A stretch of 6,245 nucleotides of DNA from Pedobacter sp. (lineage in GTDB: Bacteria; Bacteroidota; Bacteroidia; Sphingobacteriales; Sphingobacteriaceae), in the NCBI GenBank assembly GCA_028287885.1, contig JAQBOT010000216.1:1-6245 (forward strand), in the 5' to 3' direction. How positions within the stretch are numbered: position 1 is the stretch's first letter; every line of letters begins with the position of its first letter. The translations under genes and the position numbers were made by a program. The notes below the pieces were generated by a model. It was not told the DNA's origin. It ran no database searches and worked only from the letters and a program-made list of their open reading frames with translations. Below are positions 1-5,428 of the stretch, in pieces.

Positions 1-1
1 A

Positions 2-589
2 GGAATCGTTAAAGGTGGTGGTTCATTAACTGCGCTTCCAATCATAGAAACTCAGGCTGGTGACGTATCTGCATATATTCCAACGAACGTGATCTCGATT
101 ACTGACGGACAGATCTTCCTTGAATCAAACTTGTTTAACGCGGGTGTTCGTCCGGCTATTAACGTAGGTATTTCGGTATCACGTGTAGGTGGTAATGCGC
201 AGATCAAGTCGATGAAAAAGGTTGCAGGTACCCTGAAACTAGATCAGGCGCAATACAGAGAATTAGAGGCTTTCTCTAAGTTCGGTTCAGACCTTGATGC
301 GGCTACTAAATCGGTACTTGACAAAGGTGCACGTAACGTAGAAGTATTAAAGCAAGGACAGTTCTCTCCTATGTCTGTTGAGAAGCAAGTTGCAATCATC
401 TACATTGGAACTAAAAACTTAATGCGTAGCGTTCCTGTGAACAAGATCAGAGCATTTGAAGCTGAATATTTACAACAGTTGGAATTACGTTTCCCAGATA
501 CTTTGAAAGCATTGAAAGCTGGTAAACTAGATGATCAAATTACAGGTACATTAGAAACAGTGGCTAAAGAGGTTGCAGGTAACTACTAA
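2..589 (+). CDS. atpA: ATP synthase F1 subunit alpha, C-terminal part (5' truncated by window)
   Basis: Alpha subunit of the F-type ATP synthase, part of the alpha3-beta3 hexamer of the membrane-associated F1 sector; alpha carries the non-catalytic nucleotide sites and completes the catalytic sites on beta. The frame is open from base 2, so the GTG at 89 is an internal Val, not a start. The visible 195 residues, of roughly 525 in the family, begin in the nucleotide-binding domain with [20 protein letters not shown], continue through [16 protein letters not shown] and the ATPase alpha/beta region around [15 protein letters not shown], and finish with the C-terminal helical domain. The Arg of SVSR (codon 182-184) is the arginine finger that reaches into the beta catalytic site. 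Five of seven Arg codons are CGT, which fits high expression. atpG follows after 26 bases with no terminator between, so the two are co-transcribed. Identification is certain; only the N-terminal portion is missing. Confidence 0.98.
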   Translation, partial: GIVKGGGSLTALPIIETQAGDVSAYIPTNVISITDGQIFLESNLFNAGVRPAINVGISVSRVGGNAQIKSMKKVAGTLKLDQAQYRELEAFSKFGSDLDAATKSVLDKGARNVEVLKQGQFSPMSVEKQVAIIYIGTKNLMRSVPVNKIRAFEAEYLQQLELRFPDTLKALKAGKLDDQITGTLETVAKEVAGNY

Positions 590-615
590 TCCCTTTAATC
601 GCACACTAAAATAAA

Positions 616-1497
616 ATGGCAAATTTAAAAGAAGTAAGAATTCGTATAACCTCAGTACAATCTACCCAGCAGATTACCAAAGCTATGAAAATGGTTTCGG
701 CTGCGAAGTTGAAGCGTGCTACCAATGCGATCGTACAATTACGTCCGTATGCTAATAAACTGAAGGATATTCTAGCAAATCTATCTGCAAGTTTAGAGGG
801 TTCATCATCGCCTTTTATTCAGGAGCGTGAGCCAAATAAGGTTTTAATTGTAGTGGTATCTTCTAACCGTGGTTTAGCTGGTGCGTTCAACATGAATGTG
901 ATCAAAGCGGCCAACAACTTAATTGCCGAGAAATACAGCAGCCAATATCAGAATGGCAATGTGCAAATGATTGCTATCGGTAAAAAGGCACAGGATTTCT
1001 ATCAGAAGCGTAGCTACAACGTTATTGGAAACAACGACGAGGTCTACGCTGCACTAACCTTTGAAAATGTTACCAAGATCACCGATTCGATTATGGCCGG
1101 TTTTGTAAAAGGGAATTTCGATAGGGTTGAACTTGTGTATAATCACTTTAAAAATGCAGCGATGCAAATTGTAAATGCGGAGCAGTTGTTGCCATTGCCA
1201 AAAACTGAAGACAATACAGTTGTATCAAAGTCTAATGTTGACTATATATTGGAGCCTTCTCAACAAGAAATTGTTGAGCAATTAATTCCTAAGTCTATTA
1301 AAATACAGTTATACCGTGCTGTCTTGGATTCTCATGCCTCTGAGCATGGTGCACGTATGACATCAATGGATAAGGCAACTGAGAATGCAGGTGATTTATT
1401 GAAAGCTTTAAAACTTTCTTACAATCAGGCACGTCAGGCCGCAATTACGACCGAATTAACGGAGATCGTAAGTGGAGCTGCTGCATTGAACGGATAA
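616..1497 (+). CDS. atpG: ATP synthase F1 subunit gamma
   Basis: Central rotor stalk of F1: its two long terminal helices form the coiled-coil that turns inside the alpha3-beta3 ring and couples proton flow through the c-ring to ATP synthesis. The 293-residue product has the family's usual length. The N-terminal helix shows the hallmark ITSVQSTQQITKAMKMVSAAKL (about residues 12-33), the middle has the Rossmann-like part (VLIVVVSSNRGLAGAFN, about 75-92), and the C-terminal helix contains the gamma-subunit signature ITTELTEIVSGAAA at residues 277-290. The ATG at 616 is the natural start because MANLKEVR is the conserved N-terminus. The leader is A-rich (ctaaaataaa) with no Shine-Dalgarno, as is usual in Bacteroidota. 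Nine of eleven Arg codons are CGT. A strong terminator lies 15 bases after the stop, so this is the last gene of its operon; beta and epsilon genes do not follow. Confidence 0.98.
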   Translation: MANLKEVRIRITSVQSTQQITKAMKMVSAAKLKRATNAIVQLRPYANKLKDILANLSASLEGSSSPFIQEREPNKVLIVVVSSNRGLAGAFNMNVIKAANNLIAEKYSSQYQNGNVQMIAIGKKAQDFYQKRSYNVIGNNDEVYAALTFENVTKITDSIMAGFVKGNFDRVELVYNHFKNAAMQIVNAEQLLPLPKTEDNTVVSKSNVDYILEPSQQEIVEQLIPKSIKIQLYRAVLDSHASEHGARMTSMDKATENAGDLLKALKLSYNQARQAAITTELTEIVSGAAALNG

Positions 1498-1512
1498 CAA
1501 TAATTTACTTTG

Positions 1513-1547
1513 AAAAAGCCTCTATCTTTACCGGTAGAGGCTTTTTT
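1513..1547 (+). terminator. Strong intrinsic terminator of the ATP synthase operon
   Basis: A perfect 12-bp stem pairs AAAAAGCCTCTA (1513-1524) with TAGAGGCTTTTT (1535-1546). It can be extended inward by a T-G and a C-G pair to leave a 6-base loop (1527-1532), and the descending arm ends in a run of six T. It starts 15 bases after the atpG stop codon. Because the ascending arm begins with five A, the hairpin is also A/T symmetrical, but no gene ends here on the minus strand. An open frame translated through it (from a TTG at 1510) is not a real N-terminus for the next gene. Confidence 0.93.
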
Positions 1548-1566
1548 ATTTATTAGAATAAATGAT

Positions 1567-2349
1567 ATGAGAAGAATTATAGTTGCTATAGTTAGCCTTT
1601 TGCTACCATTTGGATTGAAGGCACAAGACACAGCTGCAAATGCGGGCGTTAGAGATTATACAACTGCTGTGTTGTGGCAACAACATTCTGGCGAGTACAG
1701 GGCTCTAGCTTTTCAGGCTTACAACTTTGCTCAGTTATCGCTGGTCCCAAGACTAGCTGAAACAAACAATGGTAAAAAGAACTGCGTTGTCGTGGATGTT
1801 GATGAGACGGTCTTAGATAATTCTCCCTTTCAAGGATATGAGATTCGCAACAATAAGATCTATGATCAGAAGGATTGGTTTAACTGGACAAGTAAGGGTA
1901 TTGCCGACACTGTGCCAGGTGCCGCCGGCTTTCTCAAGTTTGCCGCAAGTAAAGGTGTAGAAACGTTTTACGTCAGCAACAGGGGCGTGTCAGAGCTAGA
2001 GTCAACCAGGAGAAACCTGCAACAACTCGGTTTCCCTTTTGCAGATAAAGCGCATATGCTGTTCAAAACGAATACTTCAGATAAAGAGGCAAGGAGGAAA
2101 ATGTTGCTGGAGAGGTACAATATACTGCTCTTATGCGGAGACAACCTCAGCGACTTCTCCAATGTTTTCTACCGGGAGGGTAAGAACACGATTGAACAGG
2201 TAAACGCGATGCAGCAGTTATTTGGAACAAGGTTTGTTGTGCTACCGAACCCGATGTATGGGGATTGGGAGAAGCCGATTTACAAACGTGAAAGCAAAAC
2301 AGAGGCTGGAAAGTCGCAAGAACGTCTGGAAGGCCTGAAAAGTTATTAA
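1567..2349 (+). CDS. Secreted HAD-superfamily acid phosphatase, e(P4)/class C type
   Basis: Probable periplasmic phosphomonoesterase or 5'-nucleotidase of the e(P4)/OmpP4 (class C acid phosphatase) family, which releases phosphate from nucleotides or other monoesters; substrate not determinable here. The 260-residue product starts at ATG 1567: MRRIIVAIVSLLLPFG gives a Sec signal peptide, probably cleaved near KAQ-D (residues 18-21). HAD motif I is DVDET (Asp77 nucleophile, Asp79), motif II is VSNR (Ser137), the motif III Lys is probably Lys173, and motif IV is GDNLSDF (Asp192, Asp196). YGDWE (231-235) near the C-terminus matches the family. In e(P4) a Cys lipobox anchors the protein; none is visible here, so it is probably soluble. 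The in-frame TTG at 1510 is rejected because it would translate the terminator. Only 2 of 16 Arg codons are CGT, unlike the preceding ATPase genes. The ATG is just 20 bases past the terminator and no clear promoter is seen. Confidence 0.9.
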   Translation: MRRIIVAIVSLLLPFGLKAQDTAANAGVRDYTTAVLWQQHSGEYRALAFQAYNFAQLSLVPRLAETNNGKKNCVVVDVDETVLDNSPFQGYEIRNNKIYDQKDWFNWTSKGIADTVPGAAGFLKFAASKGVETFYVSNRGVSELESTRRNLQQLGFPFADKAHMLFKTNTSDKEARRKMLLERYNILLLCGDNLSDFSNVFYREGKNTIEQVNAMQQLFGTRFVVLPNPMYGDWEKPIYKRESKTEAGKSQERLEGLKSY

Positions 2350-2364
2350 GAATAATACTTTTTT
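2338..2364 (+). terminator. Weak AT-rich hairpin and T-run at the end of the phosphatase gene
   Basis: AAAAG (2338-2342) can pair with CTTTT (2358-2362) and TTATT (2343-2347) with AATAA (2351-2355), leaving an AAG loop and a two-base bulge, followed by further T. The hairpin overlaps the stop codon. It contains only one G-C pair and much of the T-tract is used in the stem, so it is at best a weak terminator; the same T-rich stretch also falls where the -33 element of the next promoter would lie. Confidence 0.3.
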
Positions 2365-2388
2365 ATACCCCGATAAATATTAATTTTG
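2358..2388 (+). promoter_or_regulatory. Candidate Bacteroidota-type promoter for the small membrane protein gene
   Basis: TAATTTTG at 2381-2388 is an exact match to the Bacteroidota -7 consensus TAnnTTTG. About 20 bases upstream lies a T-rich stretch (cttttttata, 2358-2367) in place of a TTTG -33 element, so that half is weak. The transcript would start near 2394-2396 and give a leader of roughly 14 bases before ATG 2409. This supports the ATG at 2409 over the in-frame GTG at 2388, which would overlap the -7 element. Confidence 0.55.
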
Positions 2389-2408
2389 TGCTGAAAAATT
2401 TTAATTAT

Positions 2409-2624
2409 ATGGAGCAAAAACCAATTTACAATACTAAAAGCATGCAGAGTGCAAATGACTTAGGTATATATAAAACATTACTACTCGGTATCGTCATAGC
2501 TGCAGTAGGCGTGTTCTTGCGTTTCGCACATGATTCTTCGATACTATCTTTGATTTCATGGGTTATCCTATTTGTAGGTGCTGCTTTTTGCTTTAAAGCC
2601 GTTTTCAAAATACTAGGATCATAA
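2409..2624 (+). CDS. Small two-helix membrane protein, function unknown
   Basis: I do not recognise a named family. The 71-residue product has a polar N-terminus (residues 1-21, MEQKPIYNTKSMQSAND...), a first membrane segment at about 22-40 (TLLLGIVIAAVGVFLRFA), a short HDSS turn, and a second segment at about 44-66 (ILSLISWVILFVGAAFCFKAVF), ending in a short Lys-containing tail. With both termini more basic than the short loop, a hairpin with both ends in the cytoplasm is the simplest topology. The coding case rests on the coherent two-helix pattern, a start 21 bases after a good TAnnTTTG element, and a hairpin 23 bases after the stop. An upstream in-frame GTG at 2388 would add MLKNFNY but sits on the promoter, so ATG 2409 is chosen. 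It stands as its own short transcription unit between the phosphatase and convergent ruvC. Confidence 0.75.
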   Translation: MEQKPIYNTKSMQSANDLGIYKTLLLGIVIAAVGVFLRFAHDSSILSLISWVILFVGAAFCFKAVFKILGS

Positions 2625-2646
2625 GTCTAAATAATAACTTAAAATA

Positions 2647-2684
2647 GAATGCCTCCAAAAGCTACGTGCTTTATGGGGGCATTT
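2647..2684. terminator. Probably bidirectional terminator between the small membrane protein gene and ruvC
   Basis: GAATGCCTCC (2647-2656) pairs with GGGGGCATTT (2675-2684), with G-T wobbles at 2654/2677 and 2647/2684. Above a small internal loop, AAAGC (2658-2662) pairs with GCTTT (2668-2672) around a TACGT loop. On the plus strand it is followed by atttctttgtt; on the minus strand it is followed by an A/T-rich run (complement of aataataacttaaaa, about 2630-2644). It lies 23 bases after one stop codon and 28 bases beyond the ruvC stop, so it can serve both converging genes. Confidence 0.8.
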
Positions 2685-2711
2685 CTTTGTTCCAGGCTGG
2701 GATTACCATCG

Positions 2712-3293
2712 TTAAGCATTTCTAGACTTATTATTTACCCGCTTTTGGTTGTCTTTCGCAAAGGCTTCCCAGCCAGAATATGACTTGCCTGAATTTGTCG
2801 TGCTTACCCTTTGAAAGGAGTGGCAAACCGCTACTGCCAGCCCATCTGTAGCATCAAGGAACTCTGGCGTTTCTTTAAAACTTAACAGATTTTGTAGCAT
2901 CGCTGCAACTTGCTCCTTACCTGCGTTCCCATTGCCCGTAATAGACTGTTTAATCTTTCGTGGTGCATATTCCGTTACCGGAATGTTCCTGGACAATGCT
3001 GCCGCCATCGCTACCCCTTGAGCCCTTCCAAGCTTTAGCATTACCTGAATGTTCTTTCCGTAGAACGGCGCCTCTAGTGCCAGCACATCTGGTTTGTACT
3101 CATCCAGCAGGGCAATTGTCTTTTCGAAGATCCGCTGTAGCTTAAGAAAATGATCATCGAGATGTTCCATTCTTACTACACCCATACTTATCAGTTGAAG
3201 TTTACTTCCCTTCTCCAGTACCAATCCGTAACCCATAACCGAGGTTCCGGGGTCGATGCCCATGATCACCCTTTCCTTTTTTTCAACCAACAT
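2712..3293 (-). CDS. ruvC: Crossover junction endodeoxyribonuclease RuvC
   Basis: Holliday-junction resolvase that nicks two opposing strands of four-way junctions as a metal-dependent dimer, normally working with RuvAB in recombinational repair. The 193-residue product shows the RNase H-like fold signature: GIDPGTSVMGYG with catalytic Asp14, ALEAPFYGKN with Glu74, and DATDGLAVAV with Asp147 and Asp150, equivalent to E. coli Asp7, Glu66, Asp138 and Asp141. IKQSITGNGNAGKEQV (about 114-129) is the conserved DNA-contacting stretch. The start chosen is the ATG at 3293 (MLVEKKERVIMGIDPG); the open frame extends upstream to 3386, but that would add 31 residues of non-family sequence running into the divergent gene. 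The C-terminal 30 residues or so are basic and low-complexity, a normal variable tail. It is convergent with the small membrane protein gene and divergent from the flippase-like gene. ruvA and ruvB are not here, which is common outside Proteobacteria. Confidence 0.96.
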   Translation of the reverse strand: MLVEKKERVIMGIDPGTSVMGYGLVLEKGSKLQLISMGVVRMEHLDDHFLKLQRIFEKTIALLDEYKPDVLALEAPFYGKNIQVMLKLGRAQGVAMAAALSRNIPVTEYAPRKIKQSITGNGNAGKEQVAAMLQNLLSFKETPEFLDATDGLAVAVCHSFQRVSTTNSGKSYSGWEAFAKDNQKRVNNKSRNA

Positions 3294-3336
3294 AGAACAA
3301 TAATAAGCATATTTGCAGATACTGAAAGTAAAAACA
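3294..3336. promoter_or_regulatory. Divergent promoter region between ruvC and the envelope gene set
   Basis: Only 43 bases separate the chosen start codons, so both promoters must sit here or overlap the genes. On the plus strand CATATTTG (3308-3315) matches TAnnTTTG at all but its first base and would start transcription near 3322, about 15 bases before TTG 3337. On the minus strand TATTATTG (3305-3298) has one mismatch and would give an almost leaderless ruvC message. The two -7 candidates overlap. No good TTTG -33 element is seen for either, so the placement is tentative. Confidence 0.3.
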
Positions 3337-4314
3337 TTGACGGCGAAATTTAAAGGAATCTTTTCTACAATAATAAAAATTGGCATCGTTGTATTTGCAT
3401 TTTACTTCATTTACGCCAAGCTCACTGCCAATCAGGATCTTGAAAGTTTCATAAAGCTCCTTCACACCATTTCAAGTACAGAGATCACTGTAATACTATC
3501 TATTGTATTTTCTTTAATGTTTGTCAATTGGGGTTTAGAAGCCTTTAAGTGGAAACGTCTAATCAGTAGCGTCGAAGATATAAGTTTGTGGAAGTCCATC
3601 GAATCTGTCTTCTGCGGCTTGACCTGGGCGGTTTTCACACCAAACAGATTGGGGGAATATGGGGGGCGGGTGTTTTTTCTATCTCCAAAGCGCAGGGTAA
3701 TTGGAGTGGTGGCCATGGCCGTTGGAAACATTGGACAGATGGTCTTGACTAACGTATTTGGTTCAATTGCCCTTTGCATTTTCATCTATAGGTTTAAGGC
3801 TATGGACTATAGGTTCTTTATGGCCTTATGCTTTCTCGCCAGTGTTTTCTCCCTCTTTCTGATCGTGTTTTATTTCAATATCAAGTGGTTAAATGGGCTG
3901 CTACTTTCCATGCGAATAACCAGAAAGTATAAGAAATTCTACCAGATTTTAGCGAGGTACAAGAAAGCCGAGCTGTTCAGAATACTCCTATTTTGCTTAG
4001 CGCGATATGTGGTTTTTAGCACCCAGTATTTTATTTTATTCTACTGGCTAATCCCGAACCTGCATTCTGCAGATATCGTAATGATGGTTTGCATATTGTT
4101 TTTCATCCAGTCCAACCTGCCTTCTCTCGATCTTTTCGATGTTGGCATTCGAAGCGTCACAGCCTTGTTTTTCTTCAATTACGTCACCAATGCACATGCC
4201 TCAGTAGTGGCTTGTACAGCTAGCATTTGGCTTATTAATATTATAATTCCTGCTATATTAGGCAGTTATTTCGTCTTTAAACTTAATTTCTTTGGAAGCC
4301 ATAAATACCTCTGA
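3337..4314 (+). CDS. Polytopic membrane protein of the LPG_synthase_TM / flippase-like family
   Basis: Integral inner-membrane protein related to the transmembrane domain of lysylphosphatidylglycerol synthase MprF (PF03706-type). Relatives include lipid flippase modules, and standalone members often lie beside glycosyltransferases; the substrate here is unknown. With TTG 3337 as start the product is 325 residues. Hydrophobic segments are at about 11-27, 50-66, 118-147, 150-178, 205-222 and several more to the C-terminus, giving roughly seven or eight helices. The family's conserved loop TPNRLGEYGGR is at 101-111. There is no MprF-like cytosolic aminoacyltransferase domain, so it is not a full LPG synthase. 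No in-frame ATG exists near the start: candidates are TTG 3313 (8 residues longer, but overlapping the likely -7 element) and TTG 3337, preceded by a purine-rich gaaagtaaaaa. The last 23 bases overlap the glycosyltransferase gene, implying coupled translation. Family assignment is good; flipping activity is inference. Confidence 0.8.
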   Translation: MTAKFKGIFSTIIKIGIVVFAFYFIYAKLTANQDLESFIKLLHTISSTEITVILSIVFSLMFVNWGLEAFKWKRLISSVEDISLWKSIESVFCGLTWAVFTPNRLGEYGGRVFFLSPKRRVIGVVAMAVGNIGQMVLTNVFGSIALCIFIYRFKAMDYRFFMALCFLASVFSLFLIVFYFNIKWLNGLLLSMRITRKYKKFYQILARYKKAELFRILLFCLARYVVFSTQYFILFYWLIPNLHSADIVMMVCILFFIQSNLPSLDLFDVGIRSVTALFFFNYVTNAHASVVACTASIWLINIIIPAILGSYFVFKLNFFGSHKYL

Positions 4315-5428
4315 TCTAATCTCCGCTTTCTTAACAATCCTTTACCTGGCTGTAGTACTTTCATTCATAATTGGCTGGAGGCGACTACCTGGTTTTACGT
4401 TGCCAATAGATTCTAAACTGATCAAAGTGTCCATCATTGTTGCCGCCAGAAATGAGGAAGAAAACATATCAAAAACAATAAGCGACCTGCTTGCTCAGGA
4501 CTACGATAAGACTTTGATGGAAATTATCTTCATTGATGATCACTCTACCGATGGAACAGGCAGCATCATTACCTCTTTCAACGATCCGAGGATCAAGTTG
4601 ATCACATTAAATGAACCGCTGACAATCAACTCTTATAAAAAAAAGGCCATACAAACCGCGATAGCTCAGGCGGAGGGCAAACTAATTATCACCACAGACG
4701 CCGATTGCCGTATGGGCAAAAACTGGTTAAAGACCATTGTTGGTTACTACCAGCAAGAAGGCTTTAAAATGATCTCCTCTCCAGTCGTCTTTACTGAAGA
4801 AAAAAGCTTCTTCGAACGGGCTCAGTCGCTTGAGTTTTTATACCTGATTGGCATGGGTGCCTCAACCATTGGAAATAAGAGTCCATCCACTTGCAATGGG
4901 GCAAACCTAGCCTATGAACGGGAAGCTTTTTACGAGGTAGGTGGCTTTACTGGAATAGATGACCTCGCCTCAGGTGATGACGAATTGCTGCTTCATAAGA
5001 TTGCAGCCAAATACAACAACAAGATAGGTTTCCTGAAGAACAGTGATGCGATTGTCTACACGCAGGCGAAGCCTACAGTAAAAGAATTTATACAACAACG
5101 AAAACGTTGGGCCTCTAAAAGCACGCGATATAAGAACAAATCAATCATTGTTTTGGGTGTTCTGGTATGGCTCTTCAATCTAAGCATTGTGCTAAACCTT
5201 GTTGTAGGCCTATTTGCCCGAGGCTATCTACAGATTGGATTAGCTCAGCTGCTCATAAAAATGCTTATTGAATTGTTGTTCCTAATTACGGTAACGCGCT
5301 TTGCGAAACGCATGGAACTGTTGTTTTTGATACCTGCTTTGAACGTTATGCACATTGGTTACATCATTTTTATCGGCATTGCCGGAAATTCAGGCAAGTA
5401 TAACTGGAAAGGGCGCATGGTAAAGTAA
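4292..5428 (+). CDS. Membrane-bound family 2 glycosyltransferase
   Basis: GT-A fold, inverting GT2 enzyme likely to transfer a sugar from a nucleotide-sugar on the cytoplasmic face to a lipid or growing glycan. The 378-residue product has an N-terminal membrane segment (about 10-28), the catalytic domain from VSIIVAARNEEEN (46-58), IDDHS (81-85), the metal-binding TDADC (135-139), a CNGANLAY acceptor-side motif (201-208), GDDE in the catalytic-base region (228-231) and QQRKRW (268-273), the QxxRW motif of processive or polymer-forming GT2 enzymes. Three C-terminal membrane segments follow at about 283-306, 312-334 and 341-365, ending in a basic KGRMVK tail. The only reasonable start is TTG 4292: the frame closes at TAG 4259-4261 and no ATG occurs before the catalytic domain. 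It overlaps the flippase-like gene by 23 bases and its TAA shares a base with the next ATG (taATG). Donor and acceptor cannot be read from sequence. Confidence 0.88.
   Translation: MEAINTSDLISAFLTILYLAVVLSFIIGWRRLPGFTLPIDSKLIKVSIIVAARNEEENISKTISDLLAQDYDKTLMEIIFIDDHSTDGTGSIITSFNDPRIKLITLNEPLTINSYKKKAIQTAIAQAEGKLIITTDADCRMGKNWLKTIVGYYQQEGFKMISSPVVFTEEKSFFERAQSLEFLYLIGMGASTIGNKSPSTCNGANLAYEREAFYEVGGFTGIDDLASGDDELLLHKIAAKYNNKIGFLKNSDAIVYTQAKPTVKEFIQQRKRWASKSTRYKNKSIIVLGVLVWLFNLSIVLNLVVGLFARGYLQIGLAQLLIKMLIELLFLITVTRFAKRMELLFLIPALNVMHIGYIIFIGIAGNSGKYNWKGRMVK

Noticed and set aside
1510..1566. In-frame 19-residue N-terminal extension of the phosphatase from TTG 1510
   Set aside because: It translates the ATP synthase terminator hairpin and would hide the signal peptide that starts at ATG 1567.
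2960..3145. Plus-strand open frame opposite ruvC, rich in Pro and Leu
   Set aside because: It is the antisense of conserved ruvC codons and has no independent coding evidence.
3294..3386. Longer ruvC reading frame starting at 3386 on the minus strand
   Set aside because: The extra 31 residues are unlike the conserved RuvC N-terminus and run through the spacer into the divergent gene; the M-LVEKKERVIMGIDPG start is typical.
3651..3670. G-rich run (GGGGG, GGGGGG, GGG) that might form a quadruplex
   Set aside because: Only three separate G-tracts of three or more are present and the run encodes the conserved NRLGEYGGR loop, so coding constraint explains it.
3462..3785. 107-residue minus-strand open frame inside the flippase-like gene
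   Set aside because: It lies antisense to a well-supported membrane protein gene, has no recognisable motif or start context, and its composition is that of a shadow frame.
4637..4644. Run of eight A inside the glycosyltransferase gene, a possible slippage or frameshift site
   Set aside because: The reading frame is intact on both sides, encodes Tyr-Lys-Lys-Lys-Ala in a plausible loop, and no alternative-frame product is suggested.
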